Shown here: positions 7,134 to 14,600 of the stretch, in pieces
Layout: every line of letters starts with the position of its first letter
How positions within the stretch are numbered: the stretch's first letter is position 1
Assembly: GCA_902806355.1 (NCBI GenBank)
Contig: CADCWI010000048.1
Location: 1-31,269, forward strand
DNA length: 31,269 bases
Direction of reading: 5' to 3'
From: an uncultured Thermomicrobiales bacterium
Lineage (GTDB): Bacteria; Chloroflexota; Chloroflexia; Thermomicrobiales; UBA6265
Translations under genes and position numbers: made by a program
Notes under the pieces: model-generated
What the model saw: the letters and a program-made list of their open reading frames with translations, nothing else
Database searches by the model: none
Told to the model about the DNA's origin: nothing

Positions 7134-8333
7134 CTACCCGGCTTCGAAACCAACCGCGGGCGGTTGCGGAAGCCGAAGCGGCTTGTCCTGCCGATACCCG
7201 AGCGCATATTCGGCCTGCAAGACCTGATGGAGTTCGCGGGTGCCTTCGTAGATCACCGCGCCGCGTGCGTTCCTCAGGTAGCGCTCCACGGGATACTCGT
7301 TCGAAAACCCGTACGATCCGTGCACCTGGACCGCATCATCCGCCGCCTTGAGTGCCACATCGCACGCGTACCACTTGGCGAGGGACGTCTCACGCGTGTT
7401 CCGGACGCCTCGATTCTTGAGCTCCGCCGCCTGATAGACAAGGAGTTTGGACGCTTCGAGCCCAGCAGCGGACCGCGCGATCATCTGCTGTACGAGCTGG
7501 TGCCGGCCGATCGGCTGGCCAAACGTCTGGCGTTGATTAGCGTACGCGACACTGGCGTCGAGCGCCGCCCGGGTCAATCCGAGCGCGCCGGCGGCAACGG
7601 TGAACCGACCTTGGTCGATGCAGCTCATCGCGATCTTGAACCCTTCGCCCTCTTCGCCGATCCGGTTCTCGATCGGCACCCGGACGTTGTTGAACGCCAG
7701 CTCACCGGTATTCCCGGCCCGGATCCCAAGCTTGCCCTTGATCGTCCCGGTCGTGAATCCTTCCATGCCACGTTCCAGCACAAACGCGCAGAGGCCCTTG
7801 TGGTTCAGCGATCTGTCGATGCTGGCGAAGACGAGGAAGTGGTCAGCAATATCACCAAGCGAGATCCACATCTTGGATCCGTTGAGCACGTAGGAATCAC
7901 CATCACGGACGACGGTCGATTCGATCGCTCCCGCGTCCGTTCCGGCGGCTGGCTCGGTGAGACCGAACGTGGCGATCTTCTCACCCTGCGCCTGGGGCGT
8001 TAGCCAGCGTTGTCGCTGCTCCTCCGTCCCCCATTGCCAGAGCGCGAGGCTGTTGAGACCAACGTGAACGCTGAGGATGACGCGCAGGGATGTGTCGACA
8101 TATTCCAGCTCATCACAGGCAAGAGCGAGACTGATGTAATCCAGGCCGAGTCCACCATAGTCTTCCGGGAAGGGCAAGCCGAGGATGCCGGCCTCTCCGA
8201 GCTTGTCGATCAGCTCACGGCCGACCTTGCCCTCGGCATCCCATTCCCGGATGTGCGGCGCCACTTCACGCTGCGCGAACTCACGGACCATGTCCCGGAC
8301 CTGGAGCTGCTCGTCATTGAGTTCGAAGTTCAT
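7134..8333 (-). CDS. Acyl-CoA dehydrogenase
   Basis: A 399-residue flavoenzyme of typical length. The N-terminal helical domain opens with FELNDEQLQVRDMVREFA. The middle beta domain has FGLTEPAAGTDAG (about 123-135) and the strand NGSKMWISLGDIAD, which contact FAD. The C-terminal helical domain contains RQTFGQPIGRHQLVQ and the catalytic base Glu363 in IYEGTRELHQ, the position used by short/medium-chain enzymes. It introduces the 2,3 double bond in acyl-CoA and passes electrons to ETF, encoded in the same direction downstream. It is the first gene of the block. A 4-codon upstream frame (8330-8344) ends in an ATGA overlap with the start, and GGAAAG is 13 nt from the ATG. Confidence 0.95.
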   Translation of the reverse strand: MNFELNDEQLQVRDMVREFAQREVAPHIREWDAEGKVGRELIDKLGEAGILGLPFPEDYGGLGLDYISLALACDELEYVDTSLRVILSVHVGLNSLALWQWGTEEQRQRWLTPQAQGEKIATFGLTEPAAGTDAGAIESTVVRDGDSYVLNGSKMWISLGDIADHFLVFASIDRSLNHKGLCAFVLERGMEGFTTGTIKGKLGIRAGNTGELAFNNVRVPIENRIGEEGEGFKIAMSCIDQGRFTVAAGALGLTRAALDASVAYANQRQTFGQPIGRHQLVQQMIARSAAGLEASKLLVYQAAELKNRGVRNTRETSLAKWYACDVALKAADDAVQVHGSYGFSNEYPVERYLRNARGAVIYEGTRELHQVLQAEYALGYRQDKPLRLPQPPAVGFEAG

Positions 8334-8392
8334 TCGCCGAACATCACTTTCCGTTGCTGCCGCGCCACGGCGCGCGTCTGTGGATCACCATA

Positions 8393-8414
8393 GAACCATG
8401 GTTCGGAAAGTATA
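8393..8414 (-). promoter_or_regulatory. Candidate promoter -10 and operator palindrome before the beta-oxidation operon
   Basis: On the minus strand TATACT (8409-8414) makes a good -10 about 76 nt before the acyl-CoA dehydrogenase start; no clear -35 is seen at normal spacing. Immediately downstream, across the expected start site, is the perfect 12-bp palindrome GAACCATGGTTC (8393-8404). That is a sensible place for a repressor. Its GAAC-N4-GTTC form recalls several TetR- and LexA-type sites, but the regulator is unknown. Confidence 0.45.
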
Positions 8415-8438
8415 CCGTCCCCGCTTTTCCTTTTCGGG

Positions 8439-9233
8439 TCATATGTGCCCGGCCCTGACCGGTCTTGGGCCTCTGGTTAGCTCGCCTGACCGGACAGTGA
8501 CGGGCTCGCCATCCACCACGAGGACAAGGCCACCATCCTCATCCACTCGCCGCAATCGTCCACGAATCTCTCGTGGCCCGTCCTCGACGATGACCTCCTG
8601 GTCCCGGAATGCCAGACGCTTGTTCACGTCCACAAGAGCGCCATCGACCTGGCCCGCGCAGAAATCCGCGTAGATGCTTTCCAGGGCGACACCCAGCTCG
8701 TCGAGGAGATCCGTCCGGTTCACCGGACGACGCGCATGCTGTTGAACACTGGTCGCTTCCGGTGGAAGAGCGGACGGTTCCGTCGTGACGTTGATCCCGA
8801 TCCCAACGATCACCACTGACGATTCGGGCAGCGCACCGGGCAACGCATCGGACGGTGCGCCCGTGCGTGCTGAGATCAGGACACCGGCGACCTTTCGTCC
8901 CTCGATCAGCACATCGTTCGGCCACTTGATCTCGCATGCCGAGTCGATGGAAGAATCGATCGACCGCGCAACCGCCAGACCGGCCAGCGGCGCCAATACC
9001 CCACACTCGGCGAGCGGACAGGGAGCACGCAGCAGGGTCGACATCAGTAGGGCCGCGCCCGGAGGCGTTGTCCAGGCACGGCCGGATCGACCTCGCCCTC
9101 CCGTCTGGAGATCGGCGACGACCGTGGTGCCCGAGGGTGCAGCATCCTGAGCAAGGCTGGACAGCAGGTCCATCGTGCTTGTCACCGAATCGATCCTGAT
9201 CACCGGGCGAAACAATGTCGTCGGTACCGTCAT
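8439..9233 (-). CDS. birA: Biotin--[acetyl-CoA-carboxylase] ligase
   Basis: A 264-residue enzyme that activates biotin to biotinyl-AMP and transfers it to the carboxylase carrier protein. The adenylate-binding loop GGRGRSGR is at 45-52 and KWPNDV at 103-108. The catalytic lysine of the GRKVAGVL motif is Lys114, and IVGIGINV is at about 141-148. A small C-terminal SH3-like domain closes the protein. There is no N-terminal winged-helix domain, so this is the mono-functional ligase and not a repressor of biotin genes. It starts 21 nt after the CNNM-type gene. The ATG has AAGGG directly against it, an awkward ribosome-binding site that fits coupling to the upstream gene. Confidence 0.94.
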   Translation of the reverse strand: MTVPTTLFRPVIRIDSVTSTMDLLSSLAQDAAPSGTTVVADLQTGGRGRSGRAWTTPPGAALLMSTLLRAPCPLAECGVLAPLAGLAVARSIDSSIDSACEIKWPNDVLIEGRKVAGVLISARTGAPSDALPGALPESSVVIVGIGINVTTEPSALPPEATSVQQHARRPVNRTDLLDELGVALESIYADFCAGQVDGALVDVNKRLAFRDQEVIVEDGPREIRGRLRRVDEDGGLVLVVDGEPVTVRSGELTRGPRPVRAGHI

Positions 9234-9254
9234 CCCTTAGCGCTGCCGCTTGAT

Positions 9255-10643
9255 TCAAGTAGTACCCGAACGCACGGAATCTTGCTGCTCGGCGGTCTCA
9301 TCCCGAACATCCACGCCTGCCACCGGATCTTCCGGATCGATGCGTCGGAATCGTTCGCGGCGACCTTCCTGCCGGTCATTGTCCGGTTCCTCCGGTGGAA
9401 GCTTCGTAATCAGCAGCTTGCGCACCCGATGACGCTCGACCGCCAGGATTTCGACCCGGACACCTTCCGCCTCGAACGCATCGCCTTCCAGGGGCAGTCT
9501 CCCGAGGTGCTTGTGCACGAATCCGCCAAGCGTGCCGAAATCATCATCCTCCTCGAAGCGGATCCGCAATGCATCCTCGACATCCTCGATCGGCAGCCGG
9601 CCGTCCGCCAGCAACTGGTTCTCGGACTTCACCTCGAACAACCAGTCCTCGGTGTCGAACTCATCCTGGATCTCGCCCACGATCTCTTCGAGGATATCCT
9701 CGATCGTGACCAGGCCAGCCGTCCCGCCGTACTCGTCGGCCACGATCGCGAGATGGATCTTGGTTCGCCGCAATTCCGCGAACAGTACGTTCAGCCGCTT
9801 CGACTCCGGCACCACGAACGCCGGTCGAATCAGGTCCAGCAGCGGAATCCGCGCCGTATTCCCGATCACGAACGGCAGCAGGTCCTTGGCGTAGAGCACT
9901 CCGAGAATCCGGTCCACCGATTCCTGATACACCGGGATCCGGGAGTGCCCCGCCTTGACGATGATGTCGATCAGCTCCCGCGGATTGACCGACCGATCGA
10001 CCGCCACGATGTCGAGCCGCGGCACCATGATGTCGCGGACCGACATCTCCTCCAGACTGAGGATGCCGTCGATCATCACGCGCTCATCGGCGTTGATGAC
10101 CTCATCGTCGCTATCGTGACGAAGCGGCCGCAATTCCTCTTCAAGCCCGAACGCTTCCGGCTCCACACGCTCGCCTGGAAGGACGCGGAGGAGAACTGAT
10201 GCGGTCCGCTCCACAAACCATGTCACGGGCATCAGGAGCATCGTCACGACATGCGCGACAGCAAGGACTCCATGGAAGAATCGATCGAGTTGCTTTTCCG
10301 CAAGTGCACGCGGCAATCCCTGGCCAAAGATGAGATACACGAGCGCCACGATCCCGATCGCCACCCAGCTCAGATCGCGGTCTGTCGAGCGATCGATGAT
10401 ATGAGAGAGCTGTCCGGTAGCGATCACCGCCATCAAGACCTGCAGCAGCAGCATCGACGTGGAAAGCGCCCGCCGGGGATCAGCCATCGACTGCACGGAA
10501 CGCTGGCCGGACGGCCTGTCGCCGGTTGCGGACCGTAACCGCTGCGCGCTCGTCAAGCCGATCGCTGACTGGGCCAAAGCGGCAATTGCCATGATCAAAA
10601 GCGTGACCACCGCGATCACTACATGTTGCCAGGATTCAGCCAC
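9255..10643 (-). CDS. CNNM/CorC-type membrane protein with paired CBS domains (hemolysin-related transporter family)
   Basis: A 462-residue protein. The N-terminal DUF21/CNNM membrane domain spans about 1-155, with hydrophobic segments near 8-28, 62-78, 92-110 and 127-145. It is followed by EVINADERVMIDGILSL (181-197), then two CBS motifs: MVPRLDIVAVD starting at 206 through IPVYQESVDRILGVLYAKDLL, and the second from about 275 to 330 with EYGGTAGLVTIEDILEEIVGEI. A C-terminal CorC_HlyC-type domain lies at about 340-425. A charged tail completes it. The family handles divalent cations, mainly Mg/Co efflux. The start is GTG at 10643. The first TM segment lacks the usual strongly conserved residues, so transport activity is inferred from the family only. 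Confidence 0.9.
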   Translation of the reverse strand: MAESWQHVVIAVVTLLIMAIAALAQSAIGLTSAQRLRSATGDRPSGQRSVQSMADPRRALSTSMLLLQVLMAVIATGQLSHIIDRSTDRDLSWVAIGIVALVYLIFGQGLPRALAEKQLDRFFHGVLAVAHVVTMLLMPVTWFVERTASVLLRVLPGERVEPEAFGLEEELRPLRHDSDDEVINADERVMIDGILSLEEMSVRDIMVPRLDIVAVDRSVNPRELIDIIVKAGHSRIPVYQESVDRILGVLYAKDLLPFVIGNTARIPLLDLIRPAFVVPESKRLNVLFAELRRTKIHLAIVADEYGGTAGLVTIEDILEEIVGEIQDEFDTEDWLFEVKSENQLLADGRLPIEDVEDALRIRFEEDDDFGTLGGFVHKHLGRLPLEGDAFEAEGVRVEILAVERHRVRKLLITKLPPEEPDNDRQEGRRERFRRIDPEDPVAGVDVRDETAEQQDSVRSGTT

Positions 10644-10714
10644 CGTTCGTACCTGTTACCTTTCCCGCCAATGTGAGTACTCTTCGCCGACTATTTTCAT
10701 GATTAGTCTACCCA

Positions 10715-11650
10715 TTATGTGAACAACGCACTCACGCTGAGTCGCTTGTGGGTTCGCATGATCGCCTCGGCCAGCAACGGCGCGACACTGACAACTTCGA
10801 CCAGTTGCGCACCATCGTTCGGGATTGGGATCGTATCCGTCACGAATACCCGATCGATACGGGAGCGCTCGATCATCGCGAGTGCCTCCCCGGCGAAGAC
10901 TCCATGGGTCGCCGCCACGTGGACCGCCGCTGCTCCCCGCTCCTCCAGCAGGTGCGCTGCCTGAATCAGCGTGTCCCCGGTTGAGATCATGTCATCAACG
11001 ATAACAGCCACCTTGCCGTCGACATCGCCGACCATCTCGAGCGTTTCCGTCGCATCCGGGCGCGGATGCTGCTTGGAGATGATCGCCAGCGAGCCTCCCG
11101 CTCGTATCCGGAAGTCCTCCGCACGAGCGACACCGCCGGAATCCGGACTGACCACGACCACCTCATCGTGGATCTCTCGCCGGAATGCTCGAGCCAGGAG
11201 CGGAGTCGCCCGGAGATGATCGACCGGAATATCGAAGAATCCCTCGATCGCCGGTGAGTGAAGATCGACGGCGAGGACCCGGTTCGCGCCGGCCACGGTC
11301 AGCAGATTCGCGACAAGCTTGGCCGAGATCGGTTCGCGCCCGGACGTCTTTTTCTCCTGCCTGGCATACCCGTAATACGGAATCACCGCGGTCACTCTCG
11401 CCGCGGATGCCCGTTTGAGCGCGTCGAAAAAAAGCAGGAGCTCCATCAGGTGGTGATCGACCGGGTGGCTCGTTGGCTGGACGACGAAGACATCCGAGCC
11501 ACGGACGTTATCCTCGATCTTGACGCGCGTCTCTCCGTTCTTCCAAAGATCGACTTGCGCCCGCCCGACGGCCACCTCCAGTTCGGCGCCGATCGCCTTC
11601 GCCAGCTCCGGATGGGCGTTTCCCGCGAAGATCTGCAGACGTCCATCCAT
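10715..11650 (-). CDS. prs: Ribose-phosphate pyrophosphokinase (PRPP synthase)
   Basis: A 311-residue class I PRPP synthase that makes PRPP from ribose-5-phosphate and ATP for nucleotide, NAD, His and Trp synthesis. Key segments are NGETRVKI (38-45), the ATP loop PYYGYARQEKK (91-101), His131 in VDLHSP followed by IEGFFDIPVDHL, and SPDSGG (168-173). The PRPP-binding loop VDDMISTGDT is at 218-227. VDLHSP replaces the more frequent VDLHAGQ. The ATG at 11650 has AGGAG close by and lies 9 nt after the glmU stop, giving the glmU-prs pair well known in Firmicutes. Confidence 0.96.
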   Translation of the reverse strand: MDGRLQIFAGNAHPELAKAIGAELEVAVGRAQVDLWKNGETRVKIEDNVRGSDVFVVQPTSHPVDHHLMELLLFFDALKRASAARVTAVIPYYGYARQEKKTSGREPISAKLVANLLTVAGANRVLAVDLHSPAIEGFFDIPVDHLRATPLLARAFRREIHDEVVVVSPDSGGVARAEDFRIRAGGSLAIISKQHPRPDATETLEMVGDVDGKVAVIVDDMISTGDTLIQAAHLLEERGAAAVHVAATHGVFAGEALAMIERSRIDRVFVTDTIPIPNDGAQLVEVVSVAPLLAEAIMRTHKRLSVSALFT

Positions 11651-11659
11651 CGCTCCTGG

Positions 11660-13150
11660 TTACTCCTCTGACGCGCCGGGATTGACATCGGGTGAATCAC
11701 CGGGCGGTCCAGGCTGCACACGTCGGACCGCCCGCGCGGGGACGCCGACGACAACCGCCGATTCCTCGACGTCCCTGGTAACGACCGAGCCCGCCCCGGT
11801 TACTGCGTCCGGACCAATATGGATTGGCGCAACCAGAACGGTATCGCTTCCGATGAACGCGTTGTGCTCGATATGCGTCTGGTGTTTGCGCGTTCCATCG
11901 AAGTTCGCGGTGATCGTACCGGCGCCGATATTCACCCGTTCCCCGATCGTGGCATCCCCGAGGTACGAGAAATGTCCGCACTTCGAGCCGGTTCCCAGAG
12001 AAGTGTTCTTGATCTCGGACGAGGTCCCGACATGCACCCCCTGGCCGATCCGGGAACCGCCCCGGACGTGTGCGTACGGTCCCACATCAGAGCGATCCTG
12101 GAGGCTGGAATCACTGACCGTCGAGTTGGTGACCCGCACGCCGTCGCCCATTTCGACATTGTGCAGGATGGCGTTCGGCCCGATCTCGCAGCCGCCGCCT
12201 ATCCGGGTCGCACCGGTGATGACGGAGCCAGGAAAGACCGTCGTATCGGCTCCGATCGTTACGGTCTCGTCGATGAAGACGGTCTCACCGCCAACGATCG
12301 TCACGCCTTGCCCGTGAAGTCGGTCCCGCACATGTGCCCGCACGAACGCATCCGCGTCAGCTTGCTGGCGCCGGTCATTGACTCCAAGCGCGACTTCAGG
12401 CCCGGCTTCGACCGAGATAATCGGCCAGGGCTCGCCAGGATTCCGCTCCAGGGCGGCCATCCCGACGAGATCGGTCAGCATGTACTCCCGCGTCTCCGGA
12501 TTGCGTTCGACACGGGCGAGCACCTCGCGCGCCCATTCGGCATTCATGACCGTGATGCCGCTGTTCACTTCTGTTGAGCCGGCACGGAGCCTGGCATCAT
12601 CGTTCTTCGCTTCGACGATCCGGCGGATATTGCCATCTTCATCGCGATCGATCCGCCCGTATGGACCACCCCGGGGCATCACGCAGGTCAGGATCCCCAG
12701 CTTCGCCCCATCCACGATCGCGGCGTCGACCAGGGCCTGCAGGACATCTCCCGTCAGCAAGGGACTGTCGCCGAGCAGAGAGACGATCCAGTCGCACGGT
12801 GACATGGCATCCAACGCGCATTGGACCGCGGCGGCGGTGCCATCAGCAGTGTGCTGGACCGTCGTCTCGAATTCTCCGTTCATCCGCAGTCTGGCTGGCA
12901 GGTCGACGAGTTGCTGACTGACGACCGCAACCAGCTGTCGGGGTTCGATAGCCAACCCGGCCCGAATCACACGCTCGACGATCGGCACCCCGCCAACCGG
13001 GTGGAGGTGCTTGGGAATAGCGGACCGCATGCGTGTGCCGTGACCGGCCGCGAGGACCGCCACGGACACGCGAGGAGAACTTTTTCCGGCATTGGACGAC
13101 GAGGTCAAGAAGGAACCATCCATTCCCGCGGTGATGATCGGCGCTGCCAT
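11660..13150 (-). CDS. glmU: Bifunctional UDP-N-acetylglucosamine pyrophosphorylase / glucosamine-1-phosphate N-acetyltransferase
   Basis: Up to 496 residues. The N-terminal nucleotidyltransferase has LAAGHGTRM (33-41), the Lys of IPKHLH (47) and GDSPLL. The C-terminal left-handed beta-helix acetyltransferase ends in KCGHFSYLGDA with His393 at the catalytic base position, then NIGAGTITANFDG and GSDTVLVAPI. It makes UDP-GlcNAc for peptidoglycan and surface glycans. The N-terminus from the ATG at 13150 is 22 residues longer than E. coli GlmU and is Ser/Gly-rich. A later start (ATG at 13123, or GTG within residues 29-31) is possible, and none has a strong ribosome-binding site. prs follows 9 nt downstream and tRNA-Gln lies 83 nt upstream in the same direction. 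Confidence 0.95.
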   Translation of the reverse strand: MAAPIITAGMDGSFLTSSSNAGKSSPRVSVAVLAAGHGTRMRSAIPKHLHPVGGVPIVERVIRAGLAIEPRQLVAVVSQQLVDLPARLRMNGEFETTVQHTADGTAAAVQCALDAMSPCDWIVSLLGDSPLLTGDVLQALVDAAIVDGAKLGILTCVMPRGGPYGRIDRDEDGNIRRIVEAKNDDARLRAGSTEVNSGITVMNAEWAREVLARVERNPETREYMLTDLVGMAALERNPGEPWPIISVEAGPEVALGVNDRRQQADADAFVRAHVRDRLHGQGVTIVGGETVFIDETVTIGADTTVFPGSVITGATRIGGGCEIGPNAILHNVEMGDGVRVTNSTVSDSSLQDRSDVGPYAHVRGGSRIGQGVHVGTSSEIKNTSLGTGSKCGHFSYLGDATIGERVNIGAGTITANFDGTRKHQTHIEHNAFIGSDTVLVAPIHIGPDAVTGAGSVVTRDVEESAVVVGVPARAVRRVQPGPPGDSPDVNPGASEE

Positions 13151-13233
13151 CCTTTGGACCCGGTGAGTCCGGCCAGGACAGGGTGGTTTCGGCAGCCAGG
13201 CGTCATGTCAGCATGCGGGTCAGGCCAGAATTG

Positions 13234-13304
13234 CTGGCGGACCAGGATTCGAACCTGGAACAAAGGTTCCAAAGACCCTTGTGATACCATTTCACCATCC
13301 GCCA
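13234..13304 (-). tRNA. tRNA-Gln (anticodon UUG)
   Basis: On the minus strand a full cloverleaf folds in 71 nt. The acceptor TGGCGGA pairs perfectly with TCCGCCA. The D arm has GTG/CAC around AAATGGTAT, and the anticodon stem AGGGT/ACCTT carries loop CTTTGGA with anticodon TTG (13270-13272). A 4-nt variable loop precedes the T arm CCAGG-TTCGAAT-CCTGG. The discriminator base is G (13234), as expected for Gln. CCA is not encoded. It lies 83 nt upstream of glmU on the same strand. Confidence 0.96.
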
Positions 13305-13325
13305 AAGTACCGCGATCAGTCTAAA

Positions 13326-13367
13326 ACGAAGCGTCCGTTTCGTGCCAGAAGTGGGTGAAAGCCCACT
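13326..13367. promoter_or_regulatory. Imperfect 18-bp palindrome plus hairpin between tRNA-Gln and nrtR
   Basis: ACGAAGCGTCCGTTTCGT (13326-13343) is an inverted repeat broken only by one G/T pair. Seven bases further on, AGTGGG-TGAAAG-CCCACT (13350-13367) forms a 6-bp stem. They sit in the 190-nt divergent space between tRNA-Gln (minus) and nrtR (plus), where an operator for either would be expected. No strong -10/-35 pair was found. Confidence 0.35.
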
Positions 13368-13494
13368 GCGCATCACAGTCCTGGCCCGGATGGTACGCTC
13401 ACCTTACGCGCGTCATCAGGGATCGACGCGCCAGCCACCGCTTCGTTCGTGGAGGAACGTTCTCGATTTCTGGCCGGCTGCCGCGGTCGCCACG

Positions 13495-14259
13495 ATGCCC
13501 ATGAACTACGATGACCATCACGATCCATCCCAGGCATCAGCGAGAGGAACACCCCACCTGTTGGTGACGGTCGTACCGTTGCGCCTTGGTGAGCACGGAG
13601 TGGAGGTCGCTGTTCTTCACCCTCCTGAATCTGGGTCCGCGCTGATCAAGGATTTTCCTCTTGCCGAGGAATCGCTCGACGCCGCCGCCCGCCGGATCGT
13701 TCGCGAACGCCTGGGTAACGAAGGCGACTACCTGGAGCAACTCTACACATTCAATCGCCTGGGACAGTCGGACGGGGACGTGGTCGTGGGGTATATCTCG
13801 TTGTTCAGGCAGCATCCCGGACAGCGGGAACGCGACGATGTGACGTGGGCTTCGATCGAGTCCGTGCGCTTCAACGATGCCCTCGATCAGCTGGTGCTTG
13901 ACTATGCCCGAATGCGGCTCCGGGCGAAACTCGGCTATACCAACATCGCCTTCCACCTCATGCCAAAGGCGTTCACGCTAACCGAGCTGCAGCAGGCGTA
14001 CGAGCGGGTGCTCGGTCACCCGGTCGACAAGCGAAACTTCCGGCGGCGGATGACGGCGGCGGGGGTGCTCGATCATATCAATCTTACGCGTCGGGATGGC
14101 AGCCACCGTCCTGCTGCTCTCTACCGGTTCGTTGCTCAGGACGATCACGCGGCATACCTGACGCCGTCCTGGGCCGCCCAACGTGGGGCCAATGAATCGG
14201 AGCGGCCCGCGGAGTCTCAGCGGGAAACGCACATCAGAGACATCGACCATCCGACATGA
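13495..14259 (+). CDS. nrtR: NrtR-type transcriptional regulator (degenerate Nudix domain plus winged helix)
   Basis: About 254 residues from the ATG at 13495 (a second ATG is at 13501); the frame is open 51 codons upstream without family-like sequence. The N-terminal half is a Nudix fold with the helix ESLDAAARRIVRERLG, but the catalytic GX5EX7REUXEEXGU box is degraded (RIVRERLG instead of REUxEExG), as in NrtR, which senses rather than hydrolyses. The C-terminal half has the family's winged-helix signature, FTLTELQQAYERVLG, then VDKRNFRRRM and RPAALYRF. NrtR represses NAD-biosynthesis genes in many bacteria and responds to ADP-ribose or related ligands. NAD kinase lies 341 nt downstream in the same direction, which supports a role in NAD(P) homeostasis. 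The exact start is uncertain because no good ribosome-binding site is seen. Confidence 0.85.
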   Translation: MPMNYDDHHDPSQASARGTPHLLVTVVPLRLGEHGVEVAVLHPPESGSALIKDFPLAEESLDAAARRIVRERLGNEGDYLEQLYTFNRLGQSDGDVVVGYISLFRQHPGQRERDDVTWASIESVRFNDALDQLVLDYARMRLRAKLGYTNIAFHLMPKAFTLTELQQAYERVLGHPVDKRNFRRRMTAAGVLDHINLTRRDGSHRPAALYRFVAQDDHAAYLTPSWAAQRGANESERPAESQRETHIRDIDHPT

Positions 14260-14600
14260 TGCATCATCCGGGGCGTGTGTCACTGACAATGGCGTTGCCC
14301 GTTATCAAAAGGCTGTCTACGGCTGCGCTTCGATGGACCACTTCCGCGCACGGACGATCGCGAAGAAACCGGGCGACTGTAATTCATCGGGCCCTTCGGG
14401 ATTGCCTGAGAGCGGCATGGTTTCCCGAGGGTGTGTCACCGCACATCGACGCGCGCTCCCATCACTGCCCGTCTTTCACGGCAGCACACCACAAGGCTGC
14501 TCAAGCGGTACGACCCAGTCGACCTGTATGCGAGCCGCCGTAGTAGAAGCAATCAACGTTGGTGCAAGCTGCAGTAGGTACCGCGCAAGGGGAATCAACC
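14260..14600. other. nrtR-nadK intergenic region
   Basis: 341 nt without a gene I can support. It opens with the perfect 12-bp palindrome ATGATGCATCAT (14256-14267) over the nrtR stop codon. It also contains a bulged stem-loop CTGCC-C-GT/AC-GGCAG around CTTTC (14465-14484), with no T-tract. No clear sigma-70-like promoter was identified, although nadK probably has its own. The nadK ribosome-binding site AGGGGA closes the region. Confidence 0.4.

Noticed and set aside
14395..14440. CTGAGA motif suggesting a TPP riboswitch upstream of nadK
   Set aside because: The remaining conserved TPP core elements are absent, and NAD kinase is not an expected target.
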